A DNA stretch of 64,000 nt, taken from NCBI GenBank assembly GCA_023458095.1, contig JAEXAS010000026.1:186001-250000 (forward strand), read 5' to 3'. Positions 16,314 through 24,333 of the stretch are shown piece after piece. The DNA is from Actinomycetes bacterium. GTDB taxonomy: Bacteria; Actinomycetota; Actinomycetes; Propionibacteriales; Propionibacteriaceae. Below the pieces are notes generated by a model that had not been told where the DNA came from, searched no databases, and was given only the letters and a program-made list of their open reading frames with translations. Every line of letters starts with the position of its first letter. Positions within the stretch are counted from its first letter, which is position 1. A program made the position numbers and the translations under genes.

Positions 16314-17825
16314 TCAGCCGTGCGGCTTCAGCAGCGGGAACAAGATCGTCTCCCGAATTCCGGCTCCGGTGAGCAGCATCAGCAGTCGATCCACGCCCAG
16401 GCCCATGCCGCCCATCGGCGGTGCGCCGAACTCCAAGGCAGCCAGGAAGTCCTCATCGAGCTGCATGGCCTCCGGGTCGCCGGCGGCGGCCTTCAGAGAC
16501 TGGGCCACCAGCCGTTCGCGCTGAATCACCGGATCGATGAGTTCGGAGAATCCGGTGCCACGTTCGACGCCACCGATGATCAGATCCCAGGCCTCGATCA
16601 GGTTCGGGTCGCTGCGATGCTGCCGAGCCAATGGCTGCGCGATCGGCGGATAGTCGCACACGAAGGTGGGCTGCAGCAGATGCGGCTCCACCAGCTCTCC
16701 GAACAACTCCATCACCATTTTCTGGGCCGGCCAGGTGGGGTCGTGGTCGATCTCGTGGGCCTGCGCAATCGCCTGAAGCCGCTCGAGGGCGGTGTCTGGG
16801 GTGATCTCCTCCCCCAGCGTCTCTGACAGCGTCGGATAGACCCCGCGCCAGGGCCACTCCCCGTCCAGATTGATCTCGCCGGCCGGGGTATCGATCAGCC
16901 GCGTGCCCAAGGTGGCGTCGGCGGCGTTTTGCACCAGCCGCTGAGTCATGGCCGCGATCGAGACTTGGTCGCCCCAGGCCTGATAGGCCTCCAGCATGGT
17001 GAACTCCGCCGAGTGCGAGGAGTCGATGCCTTCGTTGCGGAAGATGCGCCCGATCTCGTAGACCCGGTCCGCTCCGCCCACCATGGCACGCTTCAGATAT
17101 AGCTCCAGCGCTATCCGCAGCGTCATGTCGATGTCGAAGGCGTTGAGGTGAGTGTTGAACGGCCGTGCCGCCGCACCGCCATGAATCAGTTGCAGGACGG
17201 GCGTCTCCACCTCCAGGTAGCCCTCCGCGTAGAGGGTCTCGCGCAGGCTGCGCATCATCGCCGCCCGGGTGCGCACCATGTCGCGGGCCTCAGGACGGGC
17301 CACCAGATCGGCGTAGCGCTGCCGGACCCGGGTCTCTTCACCGAGTTGGTTGTGCAGCGTCGGCAGCGGACGCAGCGCCTTGGCGGCCAACTCCCAGGTC
17401 GTGGCCAACACACTCAGCTCGCCGCGCTTTGAAGAGATCACCCGGCCGGTCACCGAGACGAAGTCGCCCAGATCGACGTCGGCCTTCCAGCGCTCCAGCC
17501 CGTCCTCACCGACTTCGGCCAGCGAGATCATCACCTGGAGTCGCGCCCCTGATTCAGCCTGGGTGAATCCATCTTGGAGCGTGGCGAAACACAGCTTGCC
17601 GGTATTGCGAATGAACACCACCCGGCCGCTGACGCTGACCACGTCGTCGGTCTCCTCACCGATCTCCAGGCCACCCCACTGTTCGCGTACCTGAGCGGCG
17701 CTGTGCGTGCGCGGCACCGTGATCGGGTACGGCGCGCGCCCTTCGGCCAGGAGTCGGGCACGCTTGTCGCGACGCACCTGTTCCTGCTCGCTCAACAACA
17801 TCTGGGGCCCGGCAGATTCAGTCAC
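16314..17825 (-). CDS. lysS: Lysyl-tRNA synthetase, class II
   Basis: A 503-residue protein with an N-terminal OB-fold anticodon-binding domain (VSVSGRVVFIRNTGKLCFATLQDG, about 65-170) and a class II catalytic core. Motif 1 is in RAAMMRSLRETLYAEGYLEVETPVL, motif 2 in YEIGRIFRNEGID followed by HSAEFTMLEAY, and motif 3 in GGMGLGVDRLLMLL. It charges tRNA-Lys in the cytoplasm. The length is normal for bacterial LysRS. It follows the PFNA-type operon on the same strand after an 81-base gap and could have its own promoter there. The region between it and crgA (16241-16313) shows no clear terminator. Confidence 0.95.
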   Translation of the reverse strand: MTESAGPQMLLSEQEQVRRDKRARLLAEGRAPYPITVPRTHSAAQVREQWGGLEIGEETDDVVSVSGRVVFIRNTGKLCFATLQDGFTQAESGARLQVMISLAEVGEDGLERWKADVDLGDFVSVTGRVISSKRGELSVLATTWELAAKALRPLPTLHNQLGEETRVRQRYADLVARPEARDMVRTRAAMMRSLRETLYAEGYLEVETPVLQLIHGGAAARPFNTHLNAFDIDMTLRIALELYLKRAMVGGADRVYEIGRIFRNEGIDSSHSAEFTMLEAYQAWGDQVSIAAMTQRLVQNAADATLGTRLIDTPAGEINLDGEWPWRGVYPTLSETLGEEITPDTALERLQAIAQAHEIDHDPTWPAQKMVMELFGELVEPHLLQPTFVCDYPPIAQPLARQHRSDPNLIEAWDLIIGGVERGTGFSELIDPVIQRERLVAQSLKAAAGDPEAMQLDEDFLAALEFGAPPMGGMGLGVDRLLMLLTGAGIRETILFPLLKPHG

Positions 17826-17906
17826 GCGGCTAAGGCTACCGATTACTGGTCACCCCTGATGCACCGACCACGGGCGCTCGCCGATCACCGGCCCACGCCA
17901 GCCACG

Positions 17907-18266
17907 TCACAGCAGGAGCGCCAGGCCGATGCCGGACAGCACCACCACCCCAACCATGGCGGCCACCAGGCCGATGGCGCCCCACAGCCGTGCCCGGCGG
18001 GCGCGAGCGATAGACCCTTCCACATCGACCACCGGAATCACCCTGACAGCTTGGGGCGGCTCCGCCACGACCTCTGGGTCGGCTGGGACCGGTCGGATTG
18101 CGTAATGCTCGCGGGGTAACTCCGGGTCAGGTTCGTCAAGAAGGTCGGTCTCGTCCGCCTTCGGGACGGCCAGCACGCGCGGAACCGCGACCTGGGTGGC
18201 GTCGTCGACCGGGATACCCGGACGGCGCGCGATCCTGGTCGCGTCGAAAGGATCTTCGCTCACCAA
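17907..18266 (-). CDS. Small single-pass membrane protein of unknown function
   Basis: A 119-residue protein with an acidic, Pro-rich cytoplasmic N-terminal region (LLDEPDPELPRE and similar) and one C-terminal membrane helix (LWGAIGLVAAMVGVVVLSGIGLALLL). It matches no family that I recognise. The track start is a TTG at 18266, but the adjacent GTG at 18263 is equally plausible, and GGGGCG lies just upstream. The gap to the preceding FHA gene is 9 bases, so it belongs to the same operon. Tail-anchored topology and Thr-containing segments near the N-terminus (DATRIARR, DDATQVAV) would suit a kinase substrate read by the neighbouring FHA protein; this is inference only. Confidence 0.7.
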   Translation of the reverse strand: MVSEDPFDATRIARRPGIPVDDATQVAVPRVLAVPKADETDLLDEPDPELPREHYAIRPVPADPEVVAEPPQAVRVIPVVDVEGSIARARRARLWGAIGLVAAMVGVVVLSGIGLALLL

Positions 18267-18275
18267 GGGGCGCCC

Positions 18276-19505
18276 CTAGGCGTTCGAGACCAGCGAGAAC
18301 TCGGCGTCGCCGAGGAAGAACCGTTCGGTGAGCGGCTCTTCGCGATCAGGGGCCAGCAGCCGTTCCTGGCCGTCGGGAGCGACCAGGATCACACCGTTGG
18401 TCGATCCCAAGTCGCGCACCATCCACACCCCGCGCACCAGGCGAAGCAGCACGTGGGCCTTCGACACCGTACGGCTGGAGTCCGGCACCACCACCAACTG
18501 AGCATCCGGGTACTCGCGCAGCGGATCAGGCTTTCGACCCGCTATCGCCACCGAGCCGGTGAGCACGACCGCGTCACCGCTGCGTCCCACGATGGCCCAC
18601 TGCTGACGGAAGCGGGAGGCCAGCATGGTCTGATCCAGTTGGGTGGTCTCTTCGGAGACCTGCGGCATCGGCCGAGCCGTTGGCCGCGCATCGCTGCCAC
18701 CAACTCGGGCCTGAGGACGAGCCTCGGGCGCGGACGCGGGCTGCGCCGGCGGTGCCACGACCGGTGCCTGGGCCACCGGCGGCGAAGAGGGGCGCGGTGG
18801 AGACGACGGGCGGGGTGGGGCCAGCGCGAAGTCATCGTCAAAGGGACGGTCGAAGGCCGCCGCAACCAGATCGACCGCCGTGATCGGAGTGGGCTTGGGC
18901 ACGACGACCTTCGGCTCCGGGGTTCGCTCCAGGTGGGAATCGATCATGTCGTTGCCTTCCTCGGCCGCTGCTGCAGCCGGGTCCAGAGCAGAGGATCTGT
19001 CGGCGGTGCTGTCGACAGGAGGCGGCGGTGCTGCCGTCCAATGAGGTGGGACGGCGGTCGTTGGCGGTGGGGGCGCTGAGCCTGCAGGATCAGTGTGCTC
19101 ATCGACGTAGGTCACTCGGGGCAGCGGGGTGGGTTCGTCAGCCCAAATCCGGGATGGCACCTTCACCACACCGGACCAGATGGCGTTCCCCCAGCCCAGC
19201 ACACTGGCCCAGATCGGGAACCACAAGGCGGCCACCAGCGTCATCGCCGATCCATAGCCGAAGGCGACCCCGATGCGATAGCAGGCGATCAACAGCAACA
19301 CCAGCCCGACCACGGGGATCAGGATCAACCAGGGTGAGTAACCGCCTAGGCGCAACAAGACAGCCAGGTTCCAGATCGGTACCCACGCCGGGCCCTTCGA
19401 CTCTCCGACTTTGGCGAACACGGCCGACAGGGCCAAGGAGGTCCACAGATACCCGATCACGACGATCAGCAGGTTGATCAGCGTCGCCGAATCCCCGCTA
19501 CCCAT
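18276..19505 (-). CDS. FHA-domain membrane protein (DUF5684-like N-terminus)
   Basis: A 409-residue protein in three parts. Residues 1-120 hold about four membrane helices with the SAVFAKVGESKGPAWVPIWN and FGYGSAMTLVAALWFP segments of DUF5684. Residues 130-270 are a low-complexity Pro/Ala/Ser linker that includes SSPPRPSSPP. Residues 280-409 form an FHA domain with VAIAGRKPD, SRTVSKAHVLL and LGSTNGVIL. It probably reads phosphothreonine made by the operon's kinase at the membrane. It overlaps the transglutaminase-like gene by 8 bases. The linker carries ETTQLDQT, a TQ-type site that could be phosphorylated. Confidence 0.88.
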   Translation of the reverse strand: MGSGDSATLINLLIVVIGYLWTSLALSAVFAKVGESKGPAWVPIWNLAVLLRLGGYSPWLILIPVVGLVLLLIACYRIGVAFGYGSAMTLVAALWFPIWASVLGWGNAIWSGVVKVPSRIWADEPTPLPRVTYVDEHTDPAGSAPPPPTTAVPPHWTAAPPPPVDSTADRSSALDPAAAAAEEGNDMIDSHLERTPEPKVVVPKPTPITAVDLVAAAFDRPFDDDFALAPPRPSSPPRPSSPPVAQAPVVAPPAQPASAPEARPQARVGGSDARPTARPMPQVSEETTQLDQTMLASRFRQQWAIVGRSGDAVVLTGSVAIAGRKPDPLREYPDAQLVVVPDSSRTVSKAHVLLRLVRGVWMVRDLGSTNGVILVAPDGQERLLAPDREEPLTERFFLGDAEFSLVSNA

Positions 19506-21936
19506 GCAGTTCTGACACCAGCAAGCGCCGCCCCCCTTCTCCCGTTCGAGCGCCCCGGAAGAACGAAGATAGCGACAGTGCCGCCTTGATCCGCTGTCTG
19601 AAATTCCCCCGTTGCGCAGTGCGCTGACGTTCAGTCTCTACCTGAATCCAGAAATTGTCAGCCTCGGTGCCCGAGATGGGGACGCCACCGAACACCGCGC
19701 GATCAGCGACAACCGCCAACTCCATGGCCTGCGGCGCCCCGAATTCCGTCGCCATCTCGGTGCGGGTGGCCTTCTCGGCGACGATCACGCCGTGGTCGGT
19801 GTAGGAATCGACCAATTCTTCCCAACCGCCCACGATCCGCATCACCGGATCGGATCGGCGGCGCCGATGACGGCGGCGCAGCATCTTCGCGGCCAGCACC
19901 ACCAAGAAGGGTCCACTCACCACCAAGACCGCCAAAACGGCGATGGCTCCCAGCCGCAGCAGGGCCCACAGCCAGGCCAAGCTGAGCCCGGAGGTCGGAT
20001 CGGCTGCCGTCCCTGGCGGACCGCTGGCGTCGGGCGGATCAACCTCGCTGGCCCGCGGCGGACGCACCTGGGTGCGGTTCTGCGGGTCGCGGCGGTTCTC
20101 CAGCTTCTGGTCAGGATTCACCTCATGCTGGGGAGTGGCATCCACCGCAGCCCAGCGCCCGTCCGCGCCCTGCACCTCTGCCCAGGCGGTCAGGTTCTTG
20201 CCCCGACACTGCCCCTCGATACACAGCGGAATTCCGTCCTGGTCACCACTGAGGCGGGCACCGACGACAACCCGGGACGGAAAGCCCAACTGATCGGCAA
20301 GCAAGGCCACCGCCACCGCGAACTGCTCGTCATCGCCGACCCCACCGACCAGAGCCGGCGACTCGATGTCGGCATTGGTGGCAGCCTGGCGCGCCAACAG
20401 CGCTTCGAACAGGTCATTGAGCCGGGCTTTGGAGTGCCCAGCGGTGCTGGAACGGAACTGGTAGCCACCGCCGAGGTCGCTCACCCAGGCCGGCAGCGGC
20501 TTTCCGACGGTCAGCGCATGACTCAAGTAGCCGCGATCGGTGAGCCGCTTGGCGAGTTCGGCCAGGCCAGCGCCGCTGCTGTCCTGGTTCTGGAGCTTCA
20601 ACCAGCGCAGCATGCTTTCCGGAACCTGGTAACGCGGACTGTGGCCCGGCGAAGTCAGCGCGCTCACCGCGACCGGGTCGGCGATCGCCACCTCGGCGAC
20701 GTACCCATCGCCGTCGCGCAGCCCACCGGCGATGGTGTCCACCGTGGCGCCCGATTCCGGGTCGTAATAGAAGCCGTCGGTCAGTTCGCTGGCCCGAGCA
20801 CCCGTGAAACGCACACTCTGCAACGAACCGGCGCTGGGGAGCCAAGCCGAGCCCGACGTGGCGGCGGTGACGGTGATCGTCGCCCGCTGGCCCGAACCGG
20901 CGTCCCGTTGTGAGGGCAACCGACGATAGTTGATTCCGGTGGCACCGAAGGTCTCCCCGTCGTACTCGCCCAAGGTGGCCAGCCGCACCCGGTCGGGCAT
21001 CGCTCCCGAACTGGCCACGGTGAACAGCACCCGGGAGTAGTTCGCATCACTGAACGCCGTGCGATACGACTCCAGCGGCGTCACCTGCTTGGCCAGGTTA
21101 CGAACCGGCTCCACCCCGGATCTCAACACCTGGCGTCCGGTGCCGGCCAGCACGATCGGCGCAGCGACCAGGGCCAACGTCACCGCACCCACCACCAAGG
21201 CGATCCCCAAGGTGGCCACCCGCAGCACCGTCACAGCACGCGGACGCACCAGTTGCACCCCGCTCACCTTGGCCGCATGTCGCAGGGCTTCGGTTCGCAC
21301 GATGCGTGCCCGCCACACCAGCCAGGCCATCGATGCCCCCAGCGACAACAGGCCCAGCACGGCTTCGCGGGCTGGGGCCATGGTCAAGCCCTGCCACTGC
21401 CAGGTACCACCGACATGATCGGTGCCGAAGGCCACCCCGAACCCGATCATCGCCAAGAAGACCGCGACCGCGCCCAGGTGGGCCCGGGTCCGGCTCCACG
21501 CCAAGGTGAGTCCGGCCACGGTGCCCACCAGGAACACCACGACCGCCGGCACCAGCAGATTTCGGTAGTCGCCGACCGGGATGTCGACGGTCACCAGATC
21601 CTTCCAGGAAGTCACCAATCCGGTGAAGAACAGGTTGAGGCCCCGCAGGAGTCCATCGCGCCAGAGCGGCACCGCCGCGGTCAGGCCGATCACGATGAGG
21701 GCACCGAAGGTCCAGATCGCACTGATCGCGACCGGCCACACCAGTCGGTGGGCGACAACGACGATCGCACCGGCGGCAGCGACGCAAACCAGCACCACGA
21801 TCAGGTAAGCGAGATCGGCATAGATCGGCCAGGCAGCGATGCCGGCCAGAACGACCATCACTGCGGCATAGGCCAGTCCGCCGAACTCCACCGGCCCGAA
21901 TCGGCCGCGGGCCAGGCGCGTCGCGCGCCGGTTCAT
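19498..21936 (-). CDS. Transglutaminase-like membrane protein (TgpA type), catalytic residues apparently lost
   Basis: An 812-residue protein with about six N-terminal membrane helices (to roughly residue 250), a large outside region with a transglutaminase-like core at about 480-610, another helix (about 655-680), and a cytoplasmic C-terminus. The core motif usually reads GYCEQF...A-W-V/A-E-V...VDATP. Here it reads GDDEQFAVAVALLA, with Asp536 where the catalytic Cys is expected, and LTAWAEV, with Thr583 where His is expected. Asp599 in AAVDATP is kept. The protein is therefore probably not an active transglutaminase or protease. It overlaps both neighbours by a few bases, within the kinase-Fn3-MoxR-DUF58 operon. 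Confidence 0.87.
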   Translation of the reverse strand: MNRRATRLARGRFGPVEFGGLAYAAVMVVLAGIAAWPIYADLAYLIVVLVCVAAAGAIVVVAHRLVWPVAISAIWTFGALIVIGLTAAVPLWRDGLLRGLNLFFTGLVTSWKDLVTVDIPVGDYRNLLVPAVVVFLVGTVAGLTLAWSRTRAHLGAVAVFLAMIGFGVAFGTDHVGGTWQWQGLTMAPAREAVLGLLSLGASMAWLVWRARIVRTEALRHAAKVSGVQLVRPRAVTVLRVATLGIALVVGAVTLALVAAPIVLAGTGRQVLRSGVEPVRNLAKQVTPLESYRTAFSDANYSRVLFTVASSGAMPDRVRLATLGEYDGETFGATGINYRRLPSQRDAGSGQRATITVTAATSGSAWLPSAGSLQSVRFTGARASELTDGFYYDPESGATVDTIAGGLRDGDGYVAEVAIADPVAVSALTSPGHSPRYQVPESMLRWLKLQNQDSSGAGLAELAKRLTDRGYLSHALTVGKPLPAWVSDLGGGYQFRSSTAGHSKARLNDLFEALLARQAATNADIESPALVGGVGDDEQFAVAVALLADQLGFPSRVVVGARLSGDQDGIPLCIEGQCRGKNLTAWAEVQGADGRWAAVDATPQHEVNPDQKLENRRDPQNRTQVRPPRASEVDPPDASGPPGTAADPTSGLSLAWLWALLRLGAIAVLAVLVVSGPFLVVLAAKMLRRRHRRRRSDPVMRIVGGWEELVDSYTDHGVIVAEKATRTEMATEFGAPQAMELAVVADRAVFGGVPISGTEADNFWIQVETERQRTAQRGNFRQRIKAALSLSSFFRGARTGEGGRRLLVSELHG

Positions 21937-23291
21937 GATTGAACCCCCCGTAGCAGGAGTTGCCTCAGGTCCTGGAGCACACCCACCCGCAGCACGGTCA
22001 ACTGCCCGACCCGAGCCATGCTGGGCCGAGCCTGCTCATCGCAGACCACGGCGACCATCTCGACATCCCCGGGCAGCGCCAACGCGGCCTGGCGGAGCGC
22101 ATGCAGCCCCACCGGCGCTCCCGAGACCGTCACCACCAACGACAGTTGCGCCACCGAGTCCGCGACCGCCCGGCAGCATTCCTCCAAAGTGGTTCCGCGA
22201 GCGTACTGCTCCACGCTGCAGAAGGCGTCCATGAGTAGGCGAGGTGTGACGCTGGGCAGCGTATGGACGGTGCGCACCTTCGCGCGAATCAACTCCGGCA
22301 GCGCAGCCCCGGTAATCATCGACAGCTCGCGGCCGTCCTTGCTTGATTGCAGAGCGATCGACGCGGCCGCGCTCACGGCCAGTTCGAACTCGTCGGGATC
22401 GGTGTATTCGGCCTCGGAAGTGGCCAGCACCACCGCGATTCGCGACTTACGCGATTCCTCGTACTGGCGAACCATCAACTGGCCGGTCTTGGCTGTCGAC
22501 TTCCAGTGAATCTGGCGCCGGGAGTCGCCGTGTGCATAGGGACGGATGGCGTGGAAGGCAATATCGGAGTCGACGAGGTGACGGGTCGGGTTGCCCTCCA
22601 GGTCACGAACCAGGCCCACGCTGCTGGAGGGGACCCGCACGGTGCGCGGATGCACATACAGCTCGTGGACATCAGAGAAGGTGGATTCGCGCCGGAAGAG
22701 ACCCACCGGGTCGGCCCGCACTGCCGTGACCGGCCCGATCGGAATCACGCCACGACGGTGGGCCGGGATCACCAGCTCTTCGGTCCGCACCCGACCCGGC
22801 CGCAGCAGCGGCAGCACCACCTCCAACAGACCATCACCGATCGGCACATCCAACCGACCCGGCAAAGCGCTGCGACGACCCACATTGCACACCCGCACTT
22901 GGCCGGTCACTTCGCTGCCGGCCACCACCTGATGCTCGCCGATGTCCAGTTCCACCTTGTAGTCGGCCCGTCCCAGCAGAAACGGCAGCGCGACCAGCAC
23001 CAACACCAAGGCGGCCAATCCAGCCACCATGGATTCGACCCAGCCGAAGGCCAGTCCGAGGCCGGTGCCGACGACAGCCGCCGAGATCGCCAGCCAACCA
23101 GCACCGGTGACGGTGCGATTGACCACCGCGAGAGCACGCTGAGCGCCATCCCTGCCCCGCTCCAGAACCTGCGACAGCCGCAGCATGGTGCTCGCCAGCG
23201 CCCGGGCACGCCGAGTCTCCCCCACCGCACGGGTGTGGGTGTAGGTGCGAGTCTCGGCAGCGGTATGGGTCTGCCAGCGGGACGATTCCAT
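21933..23291 (-). CDS. DUF58 domain protein
   Basis: A 452-residue protein. It has an N-terminal cytoplasmic segment, two adjacent membrane helices (about 62-108), a beta-rich region, and the DUF58 domain with the diagnostic HGDSRRQIHWKSTAKTGQLMV followed by an integrin A-like fold. DUF58 proteins are regularly paired with MoxR ATPases and transglutaminase-like proteins, where they are thought to act as a chaperone-driven membrane module. The stop overlaps the start of the transglutaminase-like gene by 4 bases, and the MoxR gene ends 18 bases upstream. Its molecular role is not established. Confidence 0.9.
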   Translation of the reverse strand: MESSRWQTHTAAETRTYTHTRAVGETRRARALASTMLRLSQVLERGRDGAQRALAVVNRTVTGAGWLAISAAVVGTGLGLAFGWVESMVAGLAALVLVLVALPFLLGRADYKVELDIGEHQVVAGSEVTGQVRVCNVGRRSALPGRLDVPIGDGLLEVVLPLLRPGRVRTEELVIPAHRRGVIPIGPVTAVRADPVGLFRRESTFSDVHELYVHPRTVRVPSSSVGLVRDLEGNPTRHLVDSDIAFHAIRPYAHGDSRRQIHWKSTAKTGQLMVRQYEESRKSRIAVVLATSEAEYTDPDEFELAVSAAASIALQSSKDGRELSMITGAALPELIRAKVRTVHTLPSVTPRLLMDAFCSVEQYARGTTLEECCRAVADSVAQLSLVVTVSGAPVGLHALRQAALALPGDVEMVAVVCDEQARPSMARVGQLTVLRVGVLQDLRQLLLRGVQS

Positions 23292-23309
23292 TGCGGTCGG
23301 GCCCTGCTC

Positions 23310-24275
23310 CTACTGGGTGACCGGCTGTGACGGCGGAGAGACGGCCAGCACCACCTGACCGATGATGGCCTCGGCACTGATCCCGTCGAACTCGGCCTCC
23401 GGGTGCAGAATCAGCCGGTGCGACAACACCGGTTCGGCCAAGAGTTTCACATCGTCGGGCACCACGAAGTCCCGGCCCTGGGTGAGCGCCCGGGTACGGA
23501 CCGCCCGGGTCAAAGCCATGCCGGCCCGGACACTGGCGCCCAGGCGCACCTGCTCGGCGTCCCGGGTGGCATCAATAATGCGGGCGATGTAGTCATAGAT
23601 CAGCGGATCGACATAGACCTGGCTGGTCAACTCGGTCATGGCCGAGATGCGCTGGCGGGTCATCACGGGGCCCACATCATGGCGGGTCCGCACCGAGCCT
23701 TCGAAGATCTGGACGGTGGCCGCCCGGTCCGGGTAGCCCAAGGCTGTCTTCAGCATGAAGCGATCCAACTGCGCCTCGGGAAGCCGATAGGTACCGGCCT
23801 GTTCGACGGGGTTCTGGGTGGCGATGACCAGGAAGGGTCGACCCACCTCGCGGGTGACGCCGTCGACGGTGACCCGGCCTTCGGACATCACCTCCAACAG
23901 GGCGGATTGAGTCTTGGGGCTGGCCCGGTTGATCTCGTCGGCGAGCACGACATTGGCGAAGACCGGACCAGCGTGAAACTCGAAGTCTCCGGTCTTCTGG
24001 TCATACACGGTGATGCCGGTCACGTCGCCGGGGAGTAGGTCGGGGGTGAACTGGATGCGGGTGTTGGTACCCTGCACCGACTGCGCCACGGCGCGCGCCA
24101 GGGAGGTCTTCCCGGTGCCTGGTACGTCCTCCAGCAGAACGTGGCCTTCGCTGATCATGGCGATCAACACCAGCTCCACCACGTGACGCTTTCCCAAGAT
24201 CACCTGTTCCACGTTGTCAGCAACGCCATGAAAGTCCCGTTGGAATGCTGCCAACTGCTCAGCGGTCACACTCAT
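23310..24275 (-). CDS. MoxR-family AAA+ ATPase
   Basis: A 321-residue AAA+ protein with Walker A in LLEDVPGTGKTSLA, Walker B VVLADEINRASPKTQSALLEVM, sensor 1 in VIATQNPVEQAGTYRLPEAQLDRF, and the C-terminal lid domain. MoxR ATPases act as chaperones that mature or remodel partner proteins, often ones with von Willebrand/DUF58-like domains such as the next gene. The ATG at 24275 is used because GGAGGGG lies 5 bases upstream; a longer frame from 24299 adds eight residues without a better ribosome site. It sits in the middle of the PFNA-type operon. Confidence 0.93.
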   Translation of the reverse strand: MSVTAEQLAAFQRDFHGVADNVEQVILGKRHVVELVLIAMISEGHVLLEDVPGTGKTSLARAVAQSVQGTNTRIQFTPDLLPGDVTGITVYDQKTGDFEFHAGPVFANVVLADEINRASPKTQSALLEVMSEGRVTVDGVTREVGRPFLVIATQNPVEQAGTYRLPEAQLDRFMLKTALGYPDRAATVQIFEGSVRTRHDVGPVMTRQRISAMTELTSQVYVDPLIYDYIARIIDATRDAEQVRLGASVRAGMALTRAVRTRALTQGRDFVVPDDVKLLAEPVLSHRLILHPEAEFDGISAEAIIGQVVLAVSPPSQPVTQ

Positions 24276-24333
24276 CTTTCCCCTCCAGCCTGATCGCATC
24301 CGGTGATGCGTCGTGGTGTCTTGGTCATCGTCG

